Source of the DNA: Nemertoderma westbladi
Taxonomy: Eukaryota; Xenacoelomorpha; Nemertodermatida; Nemertodermatidae
DNA length: 30,075 nt
Reading direction: 5' to 3'
Assembly: GCA_032718475.1 (NCBI GenBank)
Contig: JAUCBJ010004861.1
Coordinates: forward strand, 1-30,075
Every line of letters starts with the position of its first letter. Position 1 is the stretch's first letter. The translations under genes were made by a program, and so were the position numbers. The notes under the pieces were generated by a model, which was given only the letters and a program-made list of their open reading frames with translations, was not told where the DNA came from and did no database searches. Of this stretch, positions 19,901-28,418 are shown piece by piece.

Positions 19901-22900
19901 GGTGTGGGGTGTGTTAGTTGTTAGTGCTATGGTTGGTGTGGGGTGTGTTAGTGCTAAGGTTGGTGTGGGGTGTGTTAGTGCTAAGGTTGGTGTGGGGTGT
20001 GTTAGTTGTTAGTGCTATGGTTGGTGTGGGGTGTGTTAGTGCTAAGGTTGGTGGGGGGTGTGTTAGTGCTAAAGTTGGTGTGGGGTGTGTTAATTGTTAG
20101 TGCTAGGGTTGGTGTGGGGTGTGTTAGTGCTAAGGTTGGTGTGGGGTGTGTTAGTGCTAAGGTTGGTGTGGGGTGTGTTAGTTGTTAGTGCTATGGTTGG
20201 TGTGGGGTGTGTTAGTGCTAGGGTTGGTGTGGGGTGTGTTAGTGCTAAGGTTGGTGTGGGGTGTGTTAGTGCTAAGGTTGGTGTGGGGTGTGTTAGTTGT
20301 TAGTGCTATGGTTGGTGTGGGGTGTGTTAGTGCTAAGGTTGGTGTCGGGTGTGTTAGTGTTAAGGTTGGTGTGGGGTGTGTTAGGGCTAAGGTTGGATAG
20401 GGGTGTGTTAGTGCTAAGGTTGGTGTGGGGTGTGTTAGTGCTAAGGTAGGTGTGGGGTGTGTTAGTGCTAAGGTTGGTGTGGGGTGTGTTAGTTGTTAGT
20501 GCTATGGTTGGTGTGGGGTGTGTTAGTGCTAAGGTTGGTGGGGGGTGTGTTAGTGCTCAGGTTAGTGTTGGGAGGGTTAGTGCTCTGCTCAGTGCTCAGG
20601 TTAGAGTTGGGAGGGTTAGTGGTTCGGTTTATTTGTTTGTTATGCACAGCCAGCTTTCAGTGTTATATTATTTGATACATTATTTGCGCAGCAGCCGTAG
20701 CAATCATAGTACTGCTCATGTGCATCCATATGCTTGGATGAGCTCTAGACTTTGTTATTTCCGTTGCTAGGCGTTCATAACGCATTTCCTATACCGTTAC
20801 TGGCGTGTTGATGGACGACATACGAGAGACGAATTGATTTACCACCGCGAGATTATTCGCTGGTTCGGTGACTTCCACTCCAATCTCTGTCCGTTCTCTC
20901 TTCATAACCTGTTGGTTATGGGAACGGGTTTGGGGAAATCGCCTGGCGAATGGTTAGTATTTTGCAGTTTATCTATAACCACAGCCATTCGGAATTCTAT
21001 GTTCCACGATCTGGTCCCTTTTATTGTTTTTCATTTTGTTGGTTTTTGATTGTAAATCCATTCATTTTGAGAATGTTATTGCTTAGCCCATAACCTAGTA
21101 ATAATAATTTCGGTACGTATGCTAAGCTGTAGTAGGACAAATATATAGCTATTTCTTCGTCCTTTTATAGATGTATTGACAGCGATTGATAGGAGACTCT
21201 AAAGTACGAAATATCTAAATCGCGATGTGTTTAATCGCGCTGTATATTTTTATTTGCGATATTTTTACTCGTAATTGCAGGTTTTTTCTTTGCATGAAGC
21301 ATGGAGGTGATAATTAATTAGAAACTCTGCCGTTAGGTGATGGTAAATACATAAATACCGGCAGTCATGATAAAAAAGATAAGCGTAACTAACTGACGAA
21401 TAGGAAGCAGCACCACAAACTCGCGCCAATCTTGTTTATGCTTTTTGATCGGGATTGGGACCGGGATTATCACTCCCGGGATCCCGATTTTCGGGATCGG
21501 GATTGCAATTTTGGATTAAATGTCCTAAAGTTATCACTATATGTGGCGGGTTTTGGGTTACTCACTTTATCTTATAGTCGAGTCAATCTAGCCAAAAACC
21601 CATTTATAAGTATTTCGCAATCAATCCGAACCACACATTTTGGATTCTATATTACCTTATTAATGACCAAAAAAAGTCTATAAGATTTTATTTTGCGGAT
21701 CATATGTTTATTCATAGAAATTCTGGGTAAATTTGCATAACACAAGCCAAACAAAAGGAACAGTAGGGAAAAGTAAGTAGCAAATTGGTGATGTTCCAGA
21801 ATAATTTAATTAATTTCACAATAAGGTGTGATTCAATGGGAAATTGGTAATATTTACACTGGCGTGTTACACATTAATTGCTATATCTCGGAAACTAGAA
21901 GTCGCATCAAATTTTTAAATATATCAAAAACTTCACGAATTAAGGTAACCGTTGTAAAAAAAATTATACAATTCCACTGCAAAGAAATTTCATAATTTCC
22001 ATTAATGTTAGTGAAGATTTTTCACATAATTAAATTGTGATTGCTCTATTGATTTAAGGTGTAATTTATTTATTTTTTTTAGTTTGAAAACCACAATAGT
22101 TTATCATATAACGAATAAATATTTTGGTGATAAGGGTTTTTGGGGTCGATAAATCCGATGGGCGAGGTTACATCCACCCGTTTAGTATATAAGTTGTGTA
22201 AATAAGCTCTCTCTCTATATTGTACCAGCAAAATTGGTATTAAAAATGGTTAAATTATTAGACAAATTTCCGTTGTTCTGGAAACTAAATTGGTAACCAT
22301 ATAGAAGTGCATACTTCTGTCAATCGATAGTCATTAGAGTAAAGTTTGTCTGTACCAAATTTGGAGAAAATCCCACCAATAGAACCCTTGTTGCTATGTA
22401 AAATCCATGTTGCTAAGGAAAGAAACAGGAAATTGTAGGAGATCCGCATAATATAATATTATAGACTTTTTTGGGGGTATTAACAAGGTAATGTATAATA
22501 AAAAAAATTGGTTTGGATGAATTGCGAATTTGTTATGGGTTGACCCCCTTTTTCGGCTAGATTAACTCGCCTATTACACTTCTGAAATTTTAGTAAGAGA
22601 AATTATATTAAATTTAATTTACAATTGATTACTGTCATGAAAATTCGATATAATCAAACATTTCTGTTCTGCTGAAACTATTTATCAGATATTCAACAAA
22701 TTTACTTCATTATTTATACTTCTCGGGATCCCGTTCCAAAAAAGTCTGGATCGGGATTATTGCATATTTTGCCGGGATCCCGGTTTTTCGGAATCGGGAT
22801 ACACTTAAACACTAACATAGTACGATTTTGCAGTAATTACCACCTGGTAATTACTTTTAAATTTTTTAACAGCACACGCCAGTTACTCGGCCAATTTATT

Positions 22901-25900
22901 TGGCTAGGCGCGGTGTGTCAATCATGTGGATATACTCATTGTTTGGCCCCTTGTCCTCCCGGGTGTGTATATTGAATCCCACATTCGTTACATTCACCTG
23001 TACTACCCAACCCAACCCACTATATACTGCTACTATTCTAGGTACGGGCCTTCCACTGTGGCTCATCTCTTACGTAGTGCAATGATACAATCCCAGTTTA
23101 CCAACCCCCTTCTCGACCAACTCTGTGTCTACGTCGCTCAGGATTGCACCATCTATAAGGATGATGTCGAGCAATTGTGTCAAAGGACCCGGAGGTGAGT
23201 CGGTCACTTCTATAAGCATTGAACGCGCATTTATAATGCAGGTTTTAAATACTAATAATATTAATTGAATAGTAATAATTTTTAATGTAAGCCAAGTTAG
23301 TCTATATTTTTAATTTTAAGTGTATTGTTCCTATATTTAATTTCATTCCACAATATTTACCTATTACACCTATTTTATTCCAAAATATTTATTTTTAACA
23401 GATCTATAACCCAAGTCTTGGGAATAATTTTTTTCCTTCGAATAAATGGAATTTACCTTTATTCCCAGGAAATGAAGGTAATTTAGCTACTTCTGTTCTT
23501 ATAAATGGAGGATGTTTATTATTTTATTCCTGTAATGCATTCTTGTTGTATTTCTGTATAACAGCTATCGGTAGTTAGAGTCACTACCAGCAACCGGCCC
23601 TCGTCTGCGCCTTCAACCAGTACAATATGGTTTAAAGAGAGCAAAAGTGAAAAGGCAATTTTGTGGAATAAAATACCGTATTTACTCGAATAAGAGCCTT
23701 GGCGTTTAAGTTGATAAATGGCCAATTGGGGATGCGTTTATTCGAGGAGGGCGTTTATTCGGGGGAGGCGTTTATTCGGGGAGGGCGTTTATTCGGGGAA
23801 GGCGTTTATTCGGGGAAGGCGTTTATTCAGGGAGGGCGTTTATTCGGGGAAGGCGTTTATTCAGGGAGGCGTTTATTCGGGGAAGGCGTTTATTCGGGGA
23901 AGGCGTTTATTCGGGGAGGGCGTTTATTCGGGGAAGGCGTTTATACGGGGAAGGCGTTTGGCGTTTAAGTTCCAAATTGTCTGGTTCGAGTGGGGGCGTT
24001 TATGTTTATCTTCTAGATTTTTTTAGCATTTTGAATGTAATAATACCCTAATAAAAAATAGGGCCAGCCTGCACAGTACACATACATTTGTTAATTCTGG
24101 GTTAACTTATTGACTCGGCAATCGAAACCCTAGACAAAACAAACAACAAGTTATATTTTCACTTGGCAGACGTTCCAGTGAGATAACCACCCCGCCCCAA
24201 TGGCGCGCCGTAATCATACTTGTCCCCATCCGACTCGGTGGCTCGACGTTCAACCCTATCTACGCCGACTGTATTCGCACCTTCTTCGGAACGGAATGGT
24301 GTATCGGAATAATCGGCGGTCGTCCCAAACATTCCCTCTACTTCATCGGGTACCAGAACGATAAACTCATCTACTTGGACCCGCATTACTCGCAAACAGT
24401 TAGTTCGTTATACTTTATAATCCAATGGACTTTATTTTATTTTATACCCTGCATAAACAAACACATTTGTGCTGTTTTCTCTTCAAAACATATCAAAAAA
24501 GTATATTATTTTTAAATTATTTCAGTCTGAGAAATGTGAAAAAATTTAAATTCTAAAAAATGGTTAGTGGCAATATTCGGGTGATTTTTCGGTCCATTTA
24601 ATGGTGCGTATGGCGGTGCGAATATCAATTACATTAAACGTGTTTCGATGTTTCGTTGGTTAGTGTATCGTATAGCTCATCTGCAGCACATTGTTTATCC
24701 CATCCTTGTTTATATCATCCTTGTTTATCCCATCCTTGTTTATATCATCCTTGTTTATATCATCCTTGTTTATATCATCCTTGTTTATATCATCCTTGTT
24801 TATATCATCCTTGTTTATATCATCCTTGTTTATATCATCCTTGTTTATATCATCCTTGTTTATATCATCCTTGTTTATCTCATCCTTGTTTATATCATCC
24901 TTGTTTATATCATCCTTGTTTATATCATCCTTGTTTATCTCATCCTTGTTTATATCATCCTTGTTTATATCATCCTTGTTTATATCATCCTTGTTTATAT
25001 CATCCTTGTTTATATCATCCTTGTTTATATAATCCTTGTTTATATCATCCTTGTTTATATCATCCTTGTTTATCTCATCCTTGTTTATATCATCCTTGTT
25101 TATATCATCCTTGTTTATATCATCCTTGTTTATATCATCCTTGTTTATATCATCCTTGTTTATATCATCCTTGTTTATCTCATCCTTGTTTATCTCATCC
25201 TTGTTTATCTCATCCTTGTTTATATCATCCTTGTTTATATCATCCTTGATTATATCATCCTTGTTTATATCATCCTTGTTTATATCATCCTTGATTATAT
25301 CATCCTTGTTTATATCATCCTTGTTTATATCATCCTTGTTTATCTCATCCTTGTTTATCTCATCCTTGTTTATATCATCCTTGTTTATATCATCCTTGTT
25401 TATCTCATCCTTGTTTATATCATCCTTGTTTATATCATCCTTGTTTATATCATCCTTGTTTATATCATCCTTGTTTATATCATCCTTGTTTATATCATCC
25501 TTGTTTATATCATCCTTGTTTATATCATCCTTGTTTATCTCATCCTTGTTTATATCATCCTTGTTTATATCATCCTTGATTATATCATCCTTGTTTATAT
25601 CATCCTTGTTTATATCATCCTTGTTTATATCATCCTTGTTTATATCATCCTTGTTTATCTCATCCTTGTTTATTTCATCCTTGTTTATATCATCCTTGTT
25701 TATATCATCCTTGTTTATATCATCCTTGTTTATTTCATCCTTGTTTATATCATTCTTGTTTATATCATCCTTGTTTATATCATCCTTCCTCAGGTTGTCG
25801 ATGTAACCGAACGCGACTTCCCAACTTCCTCCTTCCACTGCGACTCGCCACGTAAACTCCCAATCTCCAGTATGGACCCGAGCTGCACCCTCGGCTTCTA

Positions 25901-26147
25901 TGTGAACAACCACGCCCAACTGCAGGAGTTCTTCCAACTCGCCCCCAAACTGTTCCGGCCGTGTCCCTCCAGCGGCGGCGGGGAGTATCCGTTGTTCGTG
26001 ATCGCGGATGGAACCGGTTCCGTCCAGTCGTCCCCTTCGGCCGGATCCGGTTCCACTCCGACTCGACTCCTCCGGATCCGACACGTTGACTCGGAAGGCC
26101 GACTCATCGAACCCGTAACTGCCGACGAGGACTTCGTCATGTTGTAG
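13040..26147 (+). CDS. ATG4: ATG4C/D-type autophagy cysteine protease, six coding exons
   Basis: ATG4 proteases (family C54) trim ATG8/LC3/GABARAP precursors and remove these proteins from membranes in the cytosol. The exons I assign are 13040-13950, 14654-14744, 20771-20952, 23042-23194, 24170-24398 and 25794-26147. They sum to 1920 nt (639 residues plus stop) with every GT-AG junction in phase. The catalytic triad is complete: Cys323 in [15 protein letters not shown], Asp516 and His518 in YLDPHYSQ. The segments [25 protein letters not shown] and the terminal EDFVML resemble human ATG4C/ATG4D more than ATG4A/B. Vertebrate ATG4C/D are about 460-475 residues; here residues 1-231 are a long polar, probably disordered extension before the domain starts at [12 protein letters not shown]. 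Introns 2, 4 and 5 carry large minisatellites. C and D cannot be separated by eye. Confidence 0.93.
13951..14653 (+). other. ATG4: ATG4 intron 1
   Basis: 703 bp, donor GTCAGT, acceptor TTCTTTACAG. It is AT-rich with T runs near the acceptor. No element or RNA gene was recognised in it. Confidence 0.85.
14654..14744 (+). CDS. ATG4: ATG4 exon 2 (catalytic cysteine)
   Basis: 91 nt between TTTACAG and GTTAGT. It encodes [20 protein letters not shown] followed by [10 protein letters not shown], with the catalytic Cys323 codon at 14709-14711. It ends in phase 0 on GCTCAG. The last six exon bases together with the next 21 intron bases form the first unit of the 27-bp minisatellite that fills intron 2. 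Confidence 0.95.
14745..14771 (+). repeat. First intronic minisatellite unit, upstream of the hAT insertion
   Basis: Directly after the exon 2 donor, 21 intronic bases lead to a second GCTCAG at 14766-14771, so one complete 27-bp period is already present here. The hAT-like element has inserted right after this. Deleting the element and one copy of its 8-bp target duplication joins this unit in perfect register to the array at 15937. Confidence 0.9.
14772..15936. mobile_element. Non-autonomous hAT-like DNA transposon in intron 2
   Basis: Terminal inverted repeats: the left end begins CAAGGATGTT then TTACG repeats; the right end, read inverted, begins CAAAGATGTTG then the same TTACG repeats (one substitution and one indel over about 25 bp). 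It is flanked by 8-bp duplications GAGCTCAG (14764-14771) and GTGCTCAG (15937-15944), which match at 7 of 8 positions. The right-hand copy fits the hAT target preference nTnnnnAn. Subterminal (TTACG)n tracts are at 14780-14890 and 15790-15925. There is no transposase, so the element is non-autonomous. A partial relative lies at 3150-3729. Confidence 0.8.
15443..15533. mobile_element. 59-bp mini-insertion with 16-bp target duplication
   Basis: GTTTTTGTGATATTGT occurs exactly at 15443-15458 and 15518-15533, bracketing 59 bp. The insert joins two segments that elsewhere in the window stand apart: 4850-4877 (GGGGCGAGCCACGAAGTGAG and following) and 6423-6451 (GTGCTGCGCGAAGGCCCCAC and following). 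It lies nested inside the hAT-like element. It is probably a minimal derivative of a larger element; the family is unknown. Confidence 0.7.
15937..17108 (+). repeat. 27-bp minisatellite, family A (splice-donor derived)
   Basis: About 43 units. Each consists of GCTCAG, GTTAGTGTGGGGTGGG and TTAGT in a 27-bp period. The most common unit is identical to the exon 2/intron 2 boundary at 14739-14765 except at its last base. A 6-bp longer unit (GCTCATGCTCAGG) recurs at about 16430, 16586, 16752 and 16921, giving higher-order structure. Each standard unit holds CAG|GTTAGT, a good 5' splice site. The unit is nine codons long and open in the exon 2 frame (AQVSVGWVS), but the long open frames on both strands are products of the repeat, not evidence for a protein. 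Confidence 0.95.
17109..17463 (+). other. Non-repetitive spacer between minisatellite families
   Basis: About 355 bp of AT-rich sequence in intron 2 with no recognised feature. Confidence 0.7.
17464..20550 (+). repeat. 27-bp minisatellite, family B
   Basis: About 3.1 kb of units related to family A but with fixed differences: CTAAGG for CTCAGG, GTTGGTG for GTTAGTG, and GTGTGTTA for GTGGGTTA. Variant units with an inserted GTTGTTAGT or a shortened TGCTAAGG-TTGGTGTAGGG part occur repeatedly. The donor-like core is weakened to AAG|GTTGGT. The shared period and backbone show that A and B descend from one ancestral unit. Many overlapping open frames are repeat artefacts. Confidence 0.95.
19120..20400 (+). 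repeat. Higher-order repeat within family B
   Basis: The marker unit TTAATTGTTAGTGCTAGGG recurs at about 19121, 19378, 19689 and 20088 (spacings 257, 311 and 399 bp). The variants in between, including GTGTCGGGTG, TTAGGGCTAAGG and TTGGATAGGGG, come in the same order. The GTGTCGGG to TTGGATAGGG block is present again at 20340-20402. Blocks of about 9-12 units have therefore been duplicated as wholes, recently. Confidence 0.85.
20551..20622 (+). repeat. Family A minisatellite remnant before exon 3
   Basis: Two to three units return to the family A pattern (GTGCTCAGGTTAGTGTTGGG) with GGGAGGG replacing GGGTGGG. Family A therefore flanks family B on both sides. About 150 bp of ordinary intron follow, up to the exon 3 acceptor. 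Confidence 0.85.
20771..20952 (+). CDS. ATG4: ATG4 exon 3
   Basis: 182 nt between TTCCGTTGCTAG and GTTAGT, starting in phase 0 and ending inside the codon for Trp395. Encodes [20 protein letters not shown] through [19 protein letters not shown], matching the vertebrate segment between the active-site cysteine and the YGPS motif. Vertebrate ATG4D has a longer linker here. Confidence 0.92.
20953..23041 (+). other. ATG4: ATG4 intron 3
   Basis: 2089 bp, donor GTTAGT, acceptor CTACTATTCTAG. It contains two CGGGATC-rich segments (21450-21507 and 22722-22800) about 1.27 kb apart, and otherwise AT-rich sequence without recognisable genes. Confidence 0.85.
21450..22800. mobile_element. Possible DNA element bounded by CGGGATC-rich direct repeats
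   Basis: 21450-21507 and 22749-22800 share GATCGGGATT, then GGGATCCCGATTTTCGGG or GGGATCCCGGTTTTTCGG, then ATCGGGAT, in the same order and orientation. Dense short GGGATC/GATCCC motifs at two ends of about 1.3 kb of non-coding sequence recall subterminal repeats of non-autonomous DNA transposons. Clear terminal inverted repeats and a target duplication were not found. Confidence 0.4.
23042..23194 (+). CDS. ATG4: ATG4 exon 4
   Basis: 153 nt between ATTCTAG and GTGAGT. Completes Trp395 and encodes [17 protein letters not shown] through [13 protein letters not shown]. The YGPS-VAH-LR pattern is conserved in ATG4 proteins. Ends inside the codon for Arg446. Confidence 0.93.
23195..24169 (+). other. 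ATG4: ATG4 intron 4
   Basis: 975 bp, donor GTGAGT, acceptor CACTTGGCAG. It holds the 17-bp minisatellite at 23733-23960 within a probable small element (23676-24003). Confidence 0.85.
23676..24003 (+). mobile_element. Element with 17-bp minisatellite (GCGTTTATTCGGGG)
   Basis: It begins with TACCGTATTTACTCGAATAA and contains about 13 units of a 17-bp motif (GCGTTTATTCGGGGAAG and variants, 23733-23960). The array is bracketed by TTGGCGTTTAAGTT on both sides (about 23699 and 23956). From memory, similar ACTCGAATAA/GCGTTTATTCG elements are widespread in aquatic invertebrate genomes; the superfamily is not settled here. Because 17 is not a multiple of three the reading frame rotates, so the Gly/Arg/Phe-rich open frames are artefacts. 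Confidence 0.6.
24170..24398 (+). CDS. ATG4: ATG4 exon 5 (catalytic Asp-His)
   Basis: 229 nt between TTGGCAG and GTTAGT. Encodes [38 protein letters not shown], then [17 protein letters not shown] and YLDPHYSQT. Asp516 and His518 (24378-24386) complete the catalytic triad with Cys323. Ends in phase 0. The open frame on the opposite strand at 24159-24395 is its shadow. Confidence 0.95.
24399..25793 (+). other. ATG4: ATG4 intron 5
   Basis: 1395 bp, donor GTTAGT, acceptor CCTTCCTCAG. The first 290 bp are ordinary AT-rich intron; from 24691 the intron is entirely the 15-bp minisatellite, which also supplies the sequence where the branch point and pyrimidine tract must lie. Confidence 0.85.
24691..25785 (+). 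repeat. 15-bp minisatellite, 73 units, ending at the exon 6 acceptor
   Basis: Exactly 73 consecutive units of TTGTTTATATCATCC over 1095 bp with no length change anywhere. Variants are single substitutions: TATCTC or TATTTC for TATATC, GATTAT for GTTTAT, one TATATAATC and one CATTC. The array ends 8 bp before the exon 6 boundary. In the exon 6 frame it reads (VYIIL)n without any stop, so retained intron would fuse about 73 hydrophobic pentapeptides to the ATG4 C terminus. The other two + frames are broken by the TAA at 25033 region and by TGA in TTGATTAT. The - strand frame (NKDDI)n is also open. Normal splicing to 25794 is much the better reading. Confidence 0.96.
25794..26147 (+). CDS. ATG4: ATG4 exon 6 (C terminus)
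   Basis: Starts after CCTTCCTCAG with [10 protein letters not shown], which continues YSQT of exon 5 exactly as in vertebrate ATG4C/D (VDV, then DFP and SFHC). It encodes [35 protein letters not shown] and ends with EDFVML and TAG at 26145-26147. An insert rich in Ser, Gly and Pro lies before the terminal motif. The exon is much more GC-rich than its intron. Confidence 0.94.
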   Translation, partial: VVDVTERDFPTSSFHCDSPRKLPISSMDPSCTLGFYVNNHAQLQEFFQLAPKLFRPCPSSGGGEYPLFVIADGTGSVQSSPSAGSGSTPTRLLRIRHVDSEGRLIEPVTADEDFVML

Positions 26148-27148
26148 CTACCGGTTACTGTTGCTATAGTTATAATTTGTGTTGCCATAGTTACACCTGT
26201 TGTTTCTTTATCTACTCCTCGTATTACTGCAGTTAATACATTCGAATAAGTGTTGTATTGCTGTAGTTACATGTATGTTGATATGGATACGTAGTTAGCT
26301 AGACCTAATTAGCTCAACTCGTATTATTTTCCTTTGTAATTCACCGAGGTTTTGGTCACAACGTATGTTCCAATGGCGACACCTCATTGTGTTACCTTGG
26401 TTGCACCTCCAGCCTCACCCTGTTAGTAGGTATTGTTATAGCGTGTGTTTCTATGGTTTCATTTATGTTACTAAGGTAACCAGTAACCACTATGGTAACT
26501 CGCAGTCATTCTATTATTATTTATTTATTTATTATATTCATTTCGTTGGATCAATTTTATTTCGCAGTTTTCGATAATTTAGTTGTTTGTTTTCATTCCC
26601 TGATTGATTGATTTTATTTTCTATTATTAAATTTCCTTGATTTAATAATCGTTGTGTTGATTATCCTTTTATCTACGTTCCGTTCACCGCTAATAGATGG
26701 AAAAAAATTAAATATTTAACAACCAAACATTTAACTTTGAATTGCTTTATGAATTGGTTTAAGGTAATACAGACTGACTAACAACAAAAAAAAACGATAT
26801 AATGGTTTTAGTTTATAAATACTGTCGCGCTCTCGTCACTGGTGTGATCATGATTCTGTAATATGTAGGGCTGGGAGACCTCAAGTCACATTAAAACTAA
26901 ATAAAAAACCTTCTCTTTTTCTTTCTTTTTCTTTGCATGTCGCTTGAGGTCTCCCAGCCCTACATATTACAGAATCATATAATGGTTTTTAGTACATGTC
27001 TACAAATTGTCAACTCAAATTAAATGCAATAATTCTCAGAAAGTTATTATTATAAATTACTCTGCACCGGTAAATAGTTCAATTCTAATCCAAATTATTT
27101 CAGCATATGGGATTCACGATGAGATAAGTGAAACAATCAAATGAGTTT
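26148..27148 (+). other. ATG4 3' UTR and downstream region
   Basis: AT-rich, with no coding region. The first canonical AATAAA after the ATG4 stop is at 26900-26905, in the loop of a 36-bp hairpin. ATTAAA variants occur earlier (about 26624 and 26706) and could serve instead. Confidence 0.55.
26850..26978 (+). repeat. 36-bp perfect inverted repeat with poly(A) signal in its loop
   Basis: 26850-26885 is the exact reverse complement of 26943-26978 (arms contain TGTAGGGCTGGGAGACCTCA). The 57-nt loop contains AATAAA at 26900-26905 followed by a U-rich run (TTCTCTTTTTCTTTCTTTTT), the arrangement of a polyadenylation site. ATAATGGTTTT occurs both before (26801) and just after (26977) the structure, which could be a target duplication of a small inserted element. 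The arms show no mismatch, so the element is young or conserved. Confidence 0.85.
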
Positions 27149-27275
27149 GTGACGGACGCAGATCCATTGGGTGATACACTTTAGTGACGGACGGAGATCC
27201 AGTGGGTGATACACTTTAGTGACGGATGGAGATCCAGTGGAGTGACGCCGGAGATCCATTGGGTGATACACTTTA
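27149..27275. repeat. 35-bp tandem repeat, ~3.6 units
   Basis: Units begin GTGACGGACG and end GATACACTTTA. The third unit is cut short after GATCCAGTGG and the last lacks a few bases. Confidence 0.9.
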
Positions 27276-27329
27276 GCAGCATTCATCTTCATCATTGTGG
27301 AGGACTATGAGCTGCGGATAGGCGGAGAC

Positions 27330-28110
27330 TTTCGACCTAATCCAATTTCATCTCTCTCCTGGGAAAATTCGACGCAAATAACAGCTGATTACCATCAAAA
27401 GTAAAACTGTAAACTGTTCTATTGACTTTTTTGAATTGAATTTTTATTGTTTTGATTATAGTAACATGCCACTGTAACCTGCTCCTTTCACTAAATTGAG
27501 AATTTAACATTGAGGGGGATATTAATTCGCCGTGGTGGGATTTACGTCCAGTTAATCTCTCTGTCTCATGTGCTGTGGACATCTCGATATTCATAGAGCT
27601 GATAGCGTGGAAATATTTGCACCAAAAGGTAGCTCCGTAGTCGTGGGTCCCCAGCAGAACATCTAAACTGTGAAACTGTCCAATTTGTGAATAGCACAAA
27701 GACCACAATTCTGAACAGTTATAGAAAACATGGAATCCGACCAGCTTAAAGTTGATCATGATAACACTCAATCGCTGGATATTTGTGAATGACTTCTGAA
27801 TGGCGAGGTTTGGTAAAGATCTCCGAATTCGCAAATAGAAAGCCTGGTCTCCCATCCACCAGCTCCTCCATGCTCTTAAGGTACGCCTTTCTTTCGGTAA
27901 GAATATAGACGTGGTGGACAGCCAATGACTTCTCTCAAACGCCTTTTCAATGCAGATAGAGGGTCTTTAGACGCAATCAAAATTCATCCCTCTCCAGGAG
28001 AACTTCGACGCAAATAATAGCTGATTATTCTCAAAAATAAAACTGTAACCGGTTCTATTGAATTTAGTTTATTATTTATATCGTGTCACTATAACCTGTT
28101 CCATGGGTGA
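27330..28110 (+). pseudogene. Two degenerate LINE 3' fragments in tandem
   Basis: On the + strand, 27800-27890 reads GKDLRIRK, then a stop, then KAWSPIHQLLHALK, matching the LINE segment LRIRKGKAWAALNRL. 27912-28010 reads RGGQPMTSLKRLFNADRGSL, matching the LINE C-terminal tail HGGQPMTFLRRILKDTGL. The sequence following that tail (27985-28105: TTCGACGCAAATAA, AACTGTAAC, GTTCTATTGA) also appears at 27367-27480. Two 3' ends of the same family therefore lie in succession. The 172-codon open frame on the opposite strand (27337-27855) is antisense to this relic and not a gene. Confidence 0.6.
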
Positions 28111-28418
28111 GTACAAAGCGGAGACCGGGGATGGGAGACTCCCCAAATACAATAGGGAGACTACCTGACTGATGAATAACCTACCGACAAAAATACAGTA
28201 ACTTTAGATTAGAAGGTTTACGATATTATTGATCGTCGCATATTCGCTTTCCTTCAAGAATTGAGTATGAGAATATAATTATATAAAGAGAACCTTATCA
28301 TCGGCATACAGTATACTGCTGGCTGATTCAGCACGTTAAACTATATACAGATAGTATCGAGGAGGGGATTTATATGTTAGGCTGAGATACCGGTATCAGG
28401 GTGTATAAAAGTAAAGGC
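28111..28418. other. Gene-free stretch
   Basis: AT-rich sequence of about 300 bp; nothing recognised. Confidence 0.6.

Noticed and set aside
17645-20770. Many overlapping 60-106-codon open frames (LVWGVLVLR repeats)
   Set aside because: By-products of minisatellite family B; no start context, no family, and they overlap in several frames.
24648-25793. A 499-codon gene starting inside intron 5
   Set aside because: The 3' part is ATG4 exon 6, with a clear acceptor that restores the conserved junction with exon 5; the rest is 15-bp repeat.
24660-26084. A 474-codon NKDDI-repeat protein on the - strand
   Set aside because: Antisense to ATG4 exon 6 and the 15-bp array; no similarity beyond the repeat.
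27337-27855. A 172-codon gene on the - strand
   Set aside because: The opposite strand carries recognisable, broken LINE segments, so this is an antisense shadow.
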